From USCg-Taylor sp050740455 (GTDB lineage Bacteria; Pseudomonadota; Gammaproteobacteria; JACCXJ01), in the NCBI GenBank assembly GCA_050740455.1, contig JBOIDF010000003.1:1-64000 (forward strand): a DNA stretch of 64,000 bases, read 5' to 3'. The position numbers were made by a program, and so were the translations under genes. A model generated the notes under the pieces. That model saw only the letters and a program-made list of their open reading frames with translations, was not told the DNA's origin and made no database searches. This document shows, one piece after another, positions 50,790 through 63,968 of the stretch. The first letter of the stretch is position 1, and the number at the start of each line of letters is the position of its first letter.

Positions 50790-51459
50790 TCCACGGCGTG
50801 CGGTCGTATTGATCTCGGGAGGGCTCGATTCCAGCACGGCCTTGGCCATCGCCCGCGCAGAAGGGTATGCGTGCTACGGATTATGCGTTGACTACGGCCA
50901 ACGCCACCGTGCGGAGCTTGCGGCGGCCCATCGAATCGCTATCGCGCTTGATGTCCGCGACTACAAGGTGATGTATTTGAACCTCTCGGCGATCGGGGGA
51001 TCCGCATTGACCGACCCCGCCGTCGCCGTGCCGGAGACACCGACCGAAGGGATCCCGGTCACCTACGTTCCCGCACGCAATACGCTGTTACTCGGCTTGG
51101 CCTTGGCGTGGGCGGAGGTGCTCGAGGCCTGGGATATTTTTATCGGGGTTAACGCGATCGATTATTCCGGGTATCCCGACTGCCGCCCGGAATTCATTGC
51201 GGCCTTCGAGGCGATGGCCCAACGCGCCACCAAGGCAAGCGTGGAGGGAAAGCGCTTTAAAATACATGCCCCGCTTATCGAGTTAACCAAGGCCCAGATC
51301 ATCGAGCAAGGCCTACGCCTGGGCGTCGATTACAGCATCACGGTCTCTTGTTATCAGGCCGACGAGGAGGGACGCGCATGCGGGGTATGCGACGCCTGTC
51401 GCTTTCGTCGCGCGGGTTTCGAATGCGCCGGGGCGGCGGATCCGACGCGTTATCGCTGA
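50770..51459 (+). CDS. queC: 7-cyano-7-deazaguanine (preQ0) synthase
   Basis: A 229-residue ATP-pyrophosphatase. The P-loop is VLISGGLDSSTALA; VDYGQRHRAELAAA and YVPARNTLLLGLALAWAE are family motifs. The zinc site is CYQADEEGRACGVCDAC. It turns CDG into preQ0 with ammonia and ATP. GTG start inside queE. No tRNA gene follows, unlike in many relatives. Confidence 0.95.
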   Translation: MRSPDASPRRAVVLISGGLDSSTALAIARAEGYACYGLCVDYGQRHRAELAAAHRIAIALDVRDYKVMYLNLSAIGGSALTDPAVAVPETPTEGIPVTYVPARNTLLLGLALAWAEVLEAWDIFIGVNAIDYSGYPDCRPEFIAAFEAMAQRATKASVEGKRFKIHAPLIELTKAQIIEQGLRLGVDYSITVSCYQADEEGRACGVCDACRFRRAGFECAGAADPTRYR

Positions 51460-51667
51460 ACCGTAGCGCGACTGTCTCGCCGGCTCGGCAGGGGGCTCGT
51501 AGGAGTACAAAAAGCGCTAGTCAAGCCCACGGCCATAAAAAGATCGTAAAATAAGACATATCTATATGCTTATACGCCATTTCACGGCAAAGCGTTTAGC
51601 CTGTTATATTAATAAAAAATGCGAAGGGCGCAGCCCACGACTGAAGCAAGCAGGAGGGATCGTCCGA

Positions 51668-52402
51668 ATGATCAACAAAGACATTGCGAACTTAGCCGTT
51701 CAATACGATCATAAATCGCCCCAAGAGATTCTGGCGTATGCGCTAACGGCATATGAGCACATCGCGATCTCCTTCAGCGGTGCGGAAGACGTGGTGCTGG
51801 TCGATATGGCGACGAAAATAAGAAACGAGGTCCGTATTTTTTCTCTCGACACCGGGCGCCTGCACGCAGAAACCTATCGGTTCTTGGAGCGCGTAAGGGA
51901 TCGATACCAGATCCGGATCGAGGTGTTGTTCCCTGATCCGCTCGCGGTAGAGCGTTTGGTGCGCGAAAAGGGATTATTCAGTTTTTATAAAGACGGCCAT
52001 AAGGAATGTTGCGCTATCCGAAAGGTAGGACCTTTACGCCGGAAACTTCAATCGCTAGATGCTTGGATCACGGGCCAGCGCAAAGATCAAAGCCCGGGGA
52101 CTCGGATCGAGCTTGCCGTCATCGAGAAAGATGCCGCGTTTTCAACCAAAGAACGCTCGCTAATCAAGTTTAACCCGCTCTCCAATTGGAGCTCGGCGGA
52201 GGTGTGGCGTTACATCCAGACACACGATGTACCCTATAACGAATTGCATGAACGGGGGTTTATCAGTATCGGGTGCGAACCGTGCACAAGGCCGGTGCTA
52301 CCGAATCACCACGAGCGAGAAGGGCGGTGGTGGTGGGAAGAAGCCACCCAAAAGGAATGCGGGCTGCATACTGGTAATCTGGCTGCCGTGGCTCGTGGTT
52401 AA
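51668..52402 (+). CDS. cysH: Iron-sulfur APS/PAPS reductase
   Basis: A 244-residue CysH. ISFSGAEDVVLVDMA is the nucleotide loop, and IFSLDTGRLHAETYRFLERV follows. Cys114-Cys115 (KECCAIRKV) with Cys203 and Cys206 (GCEPCTRPV) bind a [4Fe-4S] cluster, so it should reduce APS directly; PAPS-specific enzymes lack these. Cys231 in KECGLHTGN is the catalytic residue. It makes sulfite from activated sulfate using thioredoxin. AGGAGG precedes the ATG. A thioredoxin-fold gene follows 3 bases later. Confidence 0.95.
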   Translation: MINKDIANLAVQYDHKSPQEILAYALTAYEHIAISFSGAEDVVLVDMATKIRNEVRIFSLDTGRLHAETYRFLERVRDRYQIRIEVLFPDPLAVERLVREKGLFSFYKDGHKECCAIRKVGPLRRKLQSLDAWITGQRKDQSPGTRIELAVIEKDAAFSTKERSLIKFNPLSNWSSAEVWRYIQTHDVPYNELHERGFISIGCEPCTRPVLPNHHEREGRWWWEEATQKECGLHTGNLAAVARG

Positions 52403-52405
52403 GCC

Positions 52406-52735
52406 GTGCATATAACGTTCGTAAAAAAAATCATGGCCGATGGTCTCCCGTGCCGCAAGTGCATAGAGGTGCACGAGCGTCTGAAGGGAGCGAATTTGCT
52501 CGAACGCATCGATAACATCGTAACAGCCGACGAGCGGGATGCTGCAAGCGAGGGCATGACGCTTGCCCGTGAATATAAAGTGGACCGTGCGCCCTTCTTT
52601 CTGGTCCGCGACGAAGCGAATGCGGTTCGTGTTTATACCTCTTACTTTCGATTCGTCAAGGAAGTATTAAACCGCGAGGTTTCGGAAAAAGACTCCGTTG
52701 ACGAAATGATGGAGCAGGTGCCGGATTTTCTATAA
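52406..52735 (+). CDS. Thioredoxin/glutaredoxin-fold protein coupled to cysH
   Basis: A 109-residue protein with a single Cys pair near the start (ADGLPCRKCIEVHERL, CxxC type) and a following APFFLVRDEANAVRVYTSYF strand with the cis-Pro position of the thioredoxin fold. It starts at GTG 3 bases after cysH. The likely role is electron donor or partner of CysH, an inference from position. The active-site sequence CRKC is unlike that of general thioredoxin (CGPC). Confidence 0.7.
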   Translation: MHITFVKKIMADGLPCRKCIEVHERLKGANLLERIDNIVTADERDAASEGMTLAREYKVDRAPFFLVRDEANAVRVYTSYFRFVKEVLNREVSEKDSVDEMMEQVPDFL

Positions 52736-52774
52736 CCAGTCATATAATACCTGCCGGATGCCAGCTCTCTCAGG

Positions 52775-53749
52775 CTAACGAACGGGCAGGTCGCGGGTGT
52801 TTATAAGCTGCTCTATTTCCTCTCTTGTCCCAGCGCCGCACGCCGCTTCAACAACCTCGCGGGTAAGGTGCGGGGCAAAACGCTCAATGAAATCGTACAT
52901 ATAGCCTCGAAGAAAAGCGCCTTTACGAAATCCGATTTTCGTAGTACTCGGTTCGAACAGATGGCCCGCATCTAATGCACACAGTTCGCTATCCGCATTC
53001 CGGTCATAGGCCATACTCGCTATTATGCCAATTCCCAGGCCAAGCTTGACGTACGTCTTTATGACATCGGCGTCCACCGCGGTAAGCACGACACGCGGGG
53101 TAAGCCCGCGTCTATTGAAGGCTTGATCCAGCTGGGAACGGCCCGTGAAACCGAACACGTAGGTAATCAAAGGATAATCGGCGACGGCTTCGAGCGTCAG
53201 TGGCAATGCCCTCGTCAGCGGGTGATCGCGCGGCACAATGACGCTGCGGTTCCAGCGATAGCAAGGCAACATGACGAGATCCTCAAAAAGTTCTAAGGCC
53301 TCCGTCGCGATGGCAAAATCCACTCGGCGAGTCACGGCCAGCTCGGAGATCTGCACCGGTGTTCCCTGGTGCATATGAAGCGCGACCTGAGGATAGATTT
53401 TGATAAAAGCCTTGATCACAGCCGGCAAGGCATAGCGGGCCTGCGTGTGTGTCGTCGCGATGGACAAACTTCCACGCCGATTGTCCTTGTGCTCCGTCGC
53501 TATACACCGAATCTTTTCAACCTCGGCGAGTATTTGATCTGCCACCGGTAAGATGGCCTGTCCGGCAGGCGTTAGGGCCGCTAAATGCTTACCGCTGCGC
53601 AGTAATAAGCCCACGCCTAGCTCTTCTTCGAGTAATTTAATCTGCTTACTTATACCTGGCTGCGAGGTATAGAGCCGCTCGGCGGCCGCCGACACGTTTA
53701 GCTTTTGGCGCGTAATCTCGACGAAAAATCTTAATTGCTGCAACTTCAT
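52775..53749 (-). CDS. cysB: CysB-type LysR regulator
   Basis: A 324-residue LysR-type regulator. The HTH is MKLQQLRFFVEITRQKLNVS AAERLYTSQPGISKQIKLLE (residues 1-41), and the effector domain has the CysB-specific region around ATTHTQARYALPAVIKAF, GTPVQISELAVTRRVDFAIA and TAVDADVIKTYVKLGLGIGI. CysB activates sulfate-assimilation genes and senses acetylserine. It is transcribed toward cysH and away from the TauE-like gene, so it probably controls both sides. Confidence 0.92.
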   Translation of the reverse strand: MKLQQLRFFVEITRQKLNVSAAAERLYTSQPGISKQIKLLEEELGVGLLLRSGKHLAALTPAGQAILPVADQILAEVEKIRCIATEHKDNRRGSLSIATTHTQARYALPAVIKAFIKIYPQVALHMHQGTPVQISELAVTRRVDFAIATEALELFEDLVMLPCYRWNRSVIVPRDHPLTRALPLTLEAVADYPLITYVFGFTGRSQLDQAFNRRGLTPRVVLTAVDADVIKTYVKLGLGIGIIASMAYDRNADSELCALDAGHLFEPSTTKIGFRKGAFLRGYMYDFIERFAPHLTREVVEAACGAGTREEIEQLINTRDLPVR

Positions 53750-53861
53750 TAGGCGACAGTTGATTTATAGGTATATGCGATAAAAATATAACCAAGGCGG
53801 CATTGTTATTATCAATCGATATTACTATGATGCGCAACATATTAAGGGTCCGGACTTCACG
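53750..53861. promoter_or_regulatory. Divergent cysB / tauE promoter region
   Basis: A 112-base AT-rich gap between divergent start codons, much lower in GC than its surroundings (TTTATAGGTATATGCGATAA and AAAATATAACC occur here). Such gaps hold the LysR-type operator and both promoters. I cannot fix the exact boxes. Confidence 0.5.
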
Positions 53862-54650
53862 ATGGATTTAGCCTATACCATTTCGGGTTTTGTAGTCGGC
53901 TTTATCGTCGGTCTGACGGGTGTCGGCGGTGGTTCGCTCATGACCCCTATCCTGGTACTTCTATTCGGGATTAAACCGGCGATTGCGGTCGGTACGGATC
54001 TTCTCTACGCCGCGATCACAAAGTGCGGCGGGATCTGGGTACATCATCGGCAGAGAACGATTAATTGGCGCATCGTGCGCATCATGAGTGCCGGAAGTTT
54101 ACCGGCATCGGCGCTCACGGTTTGGACGTTGAAGCACTTCCATGATCGGGGAATTGACTATACCGGGCTCATTACTTCAACGCTCGGTATTGCGTTGATA
54201 CTAACGTCAATGGTGCTGTTGTATAAAAAGCAGCTTGTCGACTTCAGTTTGAAGGAACAGTTTTCCGCGTTACGGTCTATTCACAGCCGCCTAAAGACAC
54301 CAATTACGTTCATTGTTGGAGTTTTCCTCGGTGTTTTAGTAACGCTGTCGTCGGTTGGAGCCGGTGCGTTGGGGGCCGCAACCCTTTTTTTTATCTATCC
54401 GCGTTTGCCCGCTGTCTCCATTGTGGGCACCGACTTAGCACACGCTGTGCCTCTTACGGCGGTTGCAGGACTAGGCCACGCCCATCTCGGTACAGTAGAC
54501 TTTGTGTTGCTCGGAAGCCTGCTAGTGGGATCGCTGCCTGGGATCTATCTCGGGAGTCACCTGGGGATCCGGCTTCCAGAGCACATCGTTCGCCCCATTC
54601 TTGCGAGCATGCTGCTCATCATCGGAGCGCGTTTTACGTTTTCGTTCTAG
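53862..54650 (+). CDS. TauE/SafE-family sulfite/sulfonate exporter
   Basis: A 262-residue membrane permease with about eight helices and the family's paired motifs FIVGLTGVGGGSLMTPILVL and LGVLVTLSSVGAGALGAATL. TauE/SafE proteins export sulfite, sulfoacetate or related anions. Its position divergent from cysB and next to cysH favours sulfite efflux or sulfate handling. Complete. Confidence 0.88.
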   Translation: MDLAYTISGFVVGFIVGLTGVGGGSLMTPILVLLFGIKPAIAVGTDLLYAAITKCGGIWVHHRQRTINWRIVRIMSAGSLPASALTVWTLKHFHDRGIDYTGLITSTLGIALILTSMVLLYKKQLVDFSLKEQFSALRSIHSRLKTPITFIVGVFLGVLVTLSSVGAGALGAATLFFIYPRLPAVSIVGTDLAHAVPLTAVAGLGHAHLGTVDFVLLGSLLVGSLPGIYLGSHLGIRLPEHIVRPILASMLLIIGARFTFSF

Positions 54651-54708
54651 TCGCGCTCGCCATAAGCGCGTCGATAATCGCGGGGAAAAGGTTGCATACG
54701 CTTGCCTA

Positions 54709-54945
54709 TTAGCCTCCGATTGCCAGCTTGCTCTCACGATAAGCCTTGATCATCGCAGCCATTCTATCCTTGAGCAGCAACTTTTGTTTTTTCAAGTTCT
54801 CCAACGAGATATCGTCAAGGGGGAGCGCGCCTGTGTTTGCCTGATGCACCTGGTCCTTTAACCCCTTATGCTTCTGGTAAAGCCGTTTAAAATCCTCGCT
54901 CGACCCTAAAAGGGCTTGCGTTATCTCATCATCGGATTCAACCAT
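54709..54945 (-). CDS. YdcH/DUF465 small helical protein
   Basis: A 78-residue DUF465 protein: an early SSEDFKRLYQKHKGLKDQVH helix and a SLENLKKQKLLLKDRMAAMI helix forming an antiparallel hairpin. Role unknown; widespread in proteobacteria. AGGAGG lies 5 bases before the ATG. It lies just downstream of the rRNA operon. Confidence 0.85.
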   Translation of the reverse strand: MVESDDEITQALLGSSEDFKRLYQKHKGLKDQVHQANTGALPLDDISLENLKKQKLLLKDRMAAMIKAYRESKLAIGG

Positions 54946-55143
54946 CGTTCCTCCTTTGTTTCTCTGATCGCGCTATAGCGACGCATTTAGCTAATCTTGG
55001 CAATCTCGCAGTCTCCGCGCTTTACCGCGATTCTTAGCCGAGCCTTATAAACCCTTCGTGAGCACACTTCGCTAACCCATGGAACGCTGTGCAAACTAAA
55101 TATAGCGCAATTTCAAAATCAAGTCTGCGCAGTGTCGCAAAAT

Positions 55144-55175
55144 AAAAACCCCGGCAATAAGGATGCAGGGGTTTT
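55144..55175 (-). terminator. rRNA operon terminator
   Basis: On the minus strand AAAACCCC and GGGGTTTTT pair around a 15-base loop and are followed by TATTTT. It begins about 9 bases beyond the 5S end, the expected place for operon termination. Confidence 0.8.
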
Positions 55176-55183
55176 GCTATAAG

Positions 55184-55301
55184 CGCCTGGCGGTGACCTA
55201 CTTTCACATGGGCTATCCCACACTATCATCGGCGCTGAACGGTTTCACTACCGAGTTCGAGATGGGATCGGGTGGTTCCCGCTCGCTATAGCCGCCAGAC
55301 A
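55184..55301 (-). rRNA. rrf: 5S ribosomal RNA
   Basis: The sequence starts TGTCTGGCGGC and ends with the complementary ACCGCCAGGC. The internal CCGAT-CCCATCTCGAACTC loop and AGCGCCGATGATAGTGTGGG block of 5S are present. About 118 bases. Ends are set by comparison with E. coli and may shift by a few bases. Confidence 0.93.
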
Positions 55302-55429
55302 AACCATTCCTTTCATCGCCGGACAGCCGCCTAGCAATTGAAAGACTATCGAAAGGTCGTCATGCGTTCTTCTTGGATCGCTCGATTGCATTGCGTACCA
55401 CCCTAACGCAAACTATTTGGGTGTTATAT

Positions 55430-58341
<2,912 letters not shown>

Positions 58342-58441
58342 ATATAACCCCAAACAGTCTGGGTTATAGGTAGTTGTGCGAATGCAATCGATTTATATCT
58401 TGCGACGAGTCATTTCTGACTCGTTCAATGTTGCTGGACGA

Positions 58442-58463
58442 CCTTCCGATTTTTTAAAGATCA
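58442..58463 (-). promoter_or_regulatory. boxA-like antitermination site before 23S
   Basis: TGATCTTTAAAAAATCGG matches the boxA form (TGxTCTTTAA). A near copy lies before 16S at 60522-60545. NusB-S10 bind such sites to suppress Rho in rRNA transcripts. Confidence 0.6.
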
Positions 58464-58576
58464 AGTCGCGGGCGAGACGCCCGCAACCTAACCCGCCAAC
58501 CATGCAGCGGGCACCATTAAAACATTCACTCGGCCAGGGATACATCGACACCCACGGCCAACCCGTTACCAAGCTG

Positions 58577-58652
58577 TGGTGGAGCCAGGCGGGATCGAAC
58601 CGCCGACCCCCTGCTTGCAAAGCAGGTGCTCTCCCGGCTGAGCTATGGCCCC
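58577..58652 (-). tRNA. tRNA-Ala (TGC)
   Basis: A 76-base cloverleaf: GGGGCCATAGCTCAGC acceptor/D part, anticodon loop TTTGCAA (TGC), TTCGATCC T loop, encoded CCA end. Lies in the 16S-23S spacer. Confidence 0.97.
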
Positions 58653-58704
58653 AGCGTCGCTTTTTCCATCTTACTATATCGTTTGGGGTTTACCGCACCG
58701 CTTG

Positions 58705-58781
<77 letters not shown>

Positions 58782-58852
58782 AAGTTAACGGGCCCTCTCA
58801 ATCAAACAGTTTGTGTGGGCGCCTGTCGTCACAGAATCTTCACTTTCACCTT

Positions 58853-60390
<1,538 letters not shown>

Positions 60391-60521
60391 TAAGCTTACC
60401 TAGCTGCTTGCACAGCTAGGATTCTCTCGCTCGGCGGTTACCGGATATCGAAGTGAACCCGCTTCCGCCGCACAACTTATGGTGAAAAAATCCTGAACGC
60501 AGGCACCCACACAAATTGCTT

Positions 60522-60545
60522 GATTGTTCGGTTTTTTAAAGATCA
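60522..60545 (-). promoter_or_regulatory. boxA-like site in the rRNA leader
   Basis: TTGATCTTTAAAAAACCGAAC shares TGATCTTTAAAAAA with the site before 23S. It lies between the promoter and 16S, the place for a leader boxA. Confidence 0.6.
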
Positions 60546-60576
60546 ACGCAGGGGAGCCCCCCGCTAGAGGGTGCGG

Positions 60577-60604
60577 ATTATACACCTAACGCACGGCCGG
60601 TCAA
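60577..60604 (-). promoter_or_regulatory. rRNA operon promoter
   Basis: TTGACC (60599-60604) and TATAAT (60577-60582) are 16 bases apart on the minus strand. GCGTTAGG and CCGCACC flank the -10. This is the best sigma-70 match in the window and lies about 190 bases before 16S. Confidence 0.8.
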
Positions 60605-60784
60605 CACGAACCCGCATTCATTTTTTTACGTGTGCTGCGTGGCCGCCGAATAGCGCTGTAATCGCCGAATCCCTTGGTAATTTGCGTCACGTAACCCCAT
60701 AAACTATAAGCAGGTACCATTTGTGCCGCCGCATCGGGCAGTCTTCGAAAATCGGGTAGTATCGACGCGCGGCCGGAGGATCGG

Positions 60785-61975
60785 CTAAACGACGGAGACC
60801 TTTGCAAAGCGTCGCTTTCCCACCTGAAAAACATGCGTGCTGCCGGAGAACACCTTGCGCATCGCATCTTGAGTCTTCTCGCCGTCGATACGCACGGCGC
60901 CTTGTGCGATCATTCGAATCGCTTCCGAAGTGCTGGCAGTTAAGCCCGTTCGCTTTAACAGGCTTGCAACAGTGATCGCTCCTGTGGGCTCAGGAATCGT
61001 CAACTCCGGCATACTATCTGGTAGCGCCCGCTCTCGGAATCTCTGGACGAAGTCCTTGTACGCGAGATCCGCTGCTCTTGCGCTATGAAAACGCGTTACC
61101 ATCTCTTGTGCAAACAATACTTTATAATCGCGTGGATTAGCCCCTTCCGCGACCGCGCGCCTCCATGCCTTCAGCGCCGCTTTTCCGCGCAAGCTTAGGA
61201 GACTCACATAGCGCCACATCAGCTCATCGGAAATCGACATCAGTTTTCCGAACATCTCCTGAGGAGGCTCGTTAATACCGACGTAATTATTTAACGATTT
61301 AGACATTTTCTGCGCGCCATCCGTACCTTCCAAGAGCGGCATTATGACAACGGTCTGAGGTTCTTGTCCGTACTCCGCTTGTAATTGCCGGCCAATCAGA
61401 AGGTTGAATTTTTGATCAGTGCCACCGAGCTCCACATCGGCTTGCAACGCTACCGAATCGTAACCTTGTATTAACGGATATAAGAATTCATGGACCGCAA
61501 TGGCTTGGCCGTTCTTGTAACGTCTAGTAAAGTCCTCACGCTCGAGCATCCGAGCTACGGTGGCGCGAGACGCGAGCCGAACCATATCCGCGGCAGGCAT
61601 CTTATCCATCCACGTAGAGTTAAAAACGACCTCCGTATGCTCCGCGTCCAAAACCTTAAAGATCTGGTCGGTGTATGTAGCCGCGTTCTCAACCACCGCC
61701 TCACGCGTAAGTGCCTTGCGCATTTTCGACCGGCCGCTCGGATCGCCAATCATCCCGGTGAAATCACCGATCAAGAACAAGCCGCGATGCCCCAACGTTT
61801 GGAACTGCCGCAGCTTGTTAAGCAGCACGGTGTGGCCTAAATGAAGATCGGGCGCCGTCGGATCGAAGCCCGCCTTAACGCGCAGCGGTCGCCCCGCGCT
61901 CAACCTGGTTCGAAGTTGTTCTTCGAGCAAGATTTCGACCGTACCATGTTTTATCGTATCGAAGCCATTATCCAT
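60785..61975 (-). CDS. tyrS: Tyrosyl-tRNA synthetase
   Basis: A 396-residue class I synthetase. HIGH is LHLGHTVLLNKLRQFQ, KMSKS is AQKMSKSLNNYVG, and the C-terminal S4-like domain (TASTSEAIRMIAQGAVRIDG) binds the tRNA arm. It matches the proteobacterial TyrZ-type of about 400 residues. ATG at 61975 is used; a TTG five codons earlier is also open. It converges on the rRNA promoter region and is divergent from the M23 gene. Confidence 0.95.
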   Translation of the reverse strand: MDNGFDTIKHGTVEILLEEQLRTRLSAGRPLRVKAGFDPTAPDLHLGHTVLLNKLRQFQTLGHRGLFLIGDFTGMIGDPSGRSKMRKALTREAVVENAATYTDQIFKVLDAEHTEVVFNSTWMDKMPAADMVRLASRATVARMLEREDFTRRYKNGQAIAVHEFLYPLIQGYDSVALQADVELGGTDQKFNLLIGRQLQAEYGQEPQTVVIMPLLEGTDGAQKMSKSLNNYVGINEPPQEMFGKLMSISDELMWRYVSLLSLRGKAALKAWRRAVAEGANPRDYKVLFAQEMVTRFHSARAADLAYKDFVQRFRERALPDSMPELTIPEPTGAITVASLLKRTGLTASTSEAIRMIAQGAVRIDGEKTQDAMRKVFSGSTHVFQVGKRRFAKVSVV

Positions 61976-62091
61976 CGTTTCACTTGCCAACCAATACAGT
62001 TTATTAAGGCCCGGTGAGGATCAGCCGATAGCGTTGACCTATCCGGCTTTAGCGGTTATCTTTCTAGACAACTCACTATAAGAAGACCTTC

Positions 62092-63624
62092 GTGTCCTAC
62101 AGGCGGGTAACAAAATACGATTATAAGCCTCGGCTGCAGTGGAATAGCAATTCCATCGCACTCACCGGGGTGAGTGCGATTCATCCGTTAGAATCCGGAG
62201 ATGCATCGCATCGCGAAATGCCGCCGGTGCGTTGGCTCTCGTTTCCGGTGTTATCTGTCTTGACGATCCTGCTCGGCGGTATGGCCTCGCAGCAAGCACC
62301 CGATACCGAAATCCGGCTGCCCGCGTGGCTCGCGCCGGATGCAAACCTCGGCCACGCCCTCAAGCATACGCATAAAAGCACAGTTCCAAAGCCCACTAAA
62401 CCGCCAAAGCAGCGCGCTCAAGTCCGCCTTGGTAAGATTAATCGTGAACCGAGACCCGAGTGGCAAAAGATCACCGTGCGGAAGGGTGATAACCTGTCGC
62501 TGATCTTTCAGCATATGGGGTTGAGCACACTAGATCTCGATCGAATCGTAGCTTTGGGCCGAATCACCGCGCCTCTCACGAATCTCTATCCGGGCGAATC
62601 CTTGAAGTTTCTGGTCAAACGGGGCGGTCTCGCCGAGCTCATCTATCAGCGCGACCTCACGCACCTTCTGCGCGTGATTAAAGACACAGACGGTGATTTC
62701 TCCGCGCAAACCTCGAAATCCAAGCCGGAGATAAGAGTCTCCATGACCACGGCTTCCATTGGAGATTCCTTGTTCACCGCAGGGCAGGCAGCCGGTCTGT
62801 CCGATGATCTTATAATAAGGCTCGTAAAAATGTTTCGCTGGGATATCGATTTTGCACTGGATATCCATGAGGGTGATCGGTTCGCCGTAGTCTACGAAGA
62901 GTTGTATAAAGACGAAAAAAAGATTAGAGACGGCGAGATTGTCGCGGCCGAGTTCGTGAATCAAGGACACACCTATCGCGCGGTCCGGTTCGTGGATTCC
63001 CGGGGTCATGCGGATTATTACACGGATACGGGAAACGCATTGCATAAAGCGTTTATTAGAACCCCAGTGCAGTTCACGCGCATAAGCTCCCACTTCAATC
63101 CGCACCGTAAACATCCGATTTTACATACGATTCGAGCGCATCGCGGCGTCGATTATGCCGCTCCGCAGGGAACGCCTATCAAGGCAAGCGGTAACGGAAA
63201 GGTGAAATTCGTCGGCAGGCAAAACGGTTACGGCAATACCATCATCCTGGATCACAGCCTAACCTACAGCACGCTGTACGCACATTTATCGCGCTTTGCG
63301 AGCCGCTTACGGTCGGGGCAGCGCGTTCGTCAGGGACAGATCATTGGCTATGTCGGCCGTACAGGATCCGCCACCGGCCCACACCTACACTACGAGTTTC
63401 GAGTCAACGGCGTCCATAAAAACCCGCTGACGGTCAAACTACCGAATGCTCTACCGCTACAAGGGCAGCATCTTGCACAATTCAAGGCAGAGACACGGAG
63501 CTTATTAAGCAAACTCGACGCATTAGCGGTTTCCCATACCGGACCTTCCCAGGGTTTAGCGAGTACGGCGGAACGGGCTCGCGTTACCTTGGCGGCCCAA
63601 ACCACTGCGCGCATCCGCCGCTAA
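62092..63624 (+). CDS. mepM: M23 murein DD-metalloendopeptidase (MepM-like)
   Basis: A 510-residue envelope enzyme. It has a membrane anchor (LSFPVLSVLTILLGGMA, about 49-65), then a LysM/OapA-like domain (WQKITVRKGDNLSLIFQHMG), a linking domain, and an M23 peptidase with zinc ligands in AHRGVDYAAPQGTPIKA and ATGPHLHYEFRVNG. It cuts D-Ala-DAP cross-links to allow wall growth. GTG start. Location between tyrS and erpA is standard. Its last four bases overlap the erpA stop on the other strand. Confidence 0.92.
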   Translation: MSYRRVTKYDYKPRLQWNSNSIALTGVSAIHPLESGDASHREMPPVRWLSFPVLSVLTILLGGMASQQAPDTEIRLPAWLAPDANLGHALKHTHKSTVPKPTKPPKQRAQVRLGKINREPRPEWQKITVRKGDNLSLIFQHMGLSTLDLDRIVALGRITAPLTNLYPGESLKFLVKRGGLAELIYQRDLTHLLRVIKDTDGDFSAQTSKSKPEIRVSMTTASIGDSLFTAGQAAGLSDDLIIRLVKMFRWDIDFALDIHEGDRFAVVYEELYKDEKKIRDGEIVAAEFVNQGHTYRAVRFVDSRGHADYYTDTGNALHKAFIRTPVQFTRISSHFNPHRKHPILHTIRAHRGVDYAAPQGTPIKASGNGKVKFVGRQNGYGNTIILDHSLTYSTLYAHLSRFASRLRSGQRVRQGQIIGYVGRTGSATGPHLHYEFRVNGVHKNPLTVKLPNALPLQGQHLAQFKAETRSLLSKLDALAVSHTGPSQGLASTAERARVTLAAQTTARIRR

Positions 63625-63968
63625 GCCGAGAACGAGGACCCGCATCCGCAAGTGGTGGCGGCATTGGGGTTGCGGATCACGAATCGGGCGCCATCGAGTC
63701 CTTCGCTGTAATCGATCTCGGCGCCGGTAAGGTATTGGAAGCTCATCGGGTCAACCAAAAGCTTGACGCCCTGATTTTCGACGATCGTATCCCCATCGCC
63801 GAGCGCTTCTTCAAAGGTAAACCCGTACTGAAAGCCGGAACATCCGCCCCCCGAGATAAATACGCGCAGCATAAGCTCCGCATTGCCTTCTTCAGCCATC
63901 AGCTCGCGCACTTTGATCGCGGCGGCATCAGTGAACATTAAAGGATTTTCTGTAGCGATCGTGTTCAT
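63621..63968 (-). CDS. erpA: Iron-sulfur cluster insertion protein ErpA
   Basis: A 115-residue A-type carrier. The cluster-binding Cys lie in ISGGGCSGFQYGF and TTCGCGSSF (Cys-x-Cys at the end). It passes clusters to essential apo-proteins. Complete, and converges on mepM with a four-base overlap of ends. Confidence 0.96.
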   Translation of the reverse strand: MNTIATENPLMFTDAAAIKVRELMAEEGNAELMLRVFISGGGCSGFQYGFTFEEALGDGDTIVENQGVKLLVDPMSFQYLTGAEIDYSEGLDGARFVIRNPNAATTCGCGSSFSA

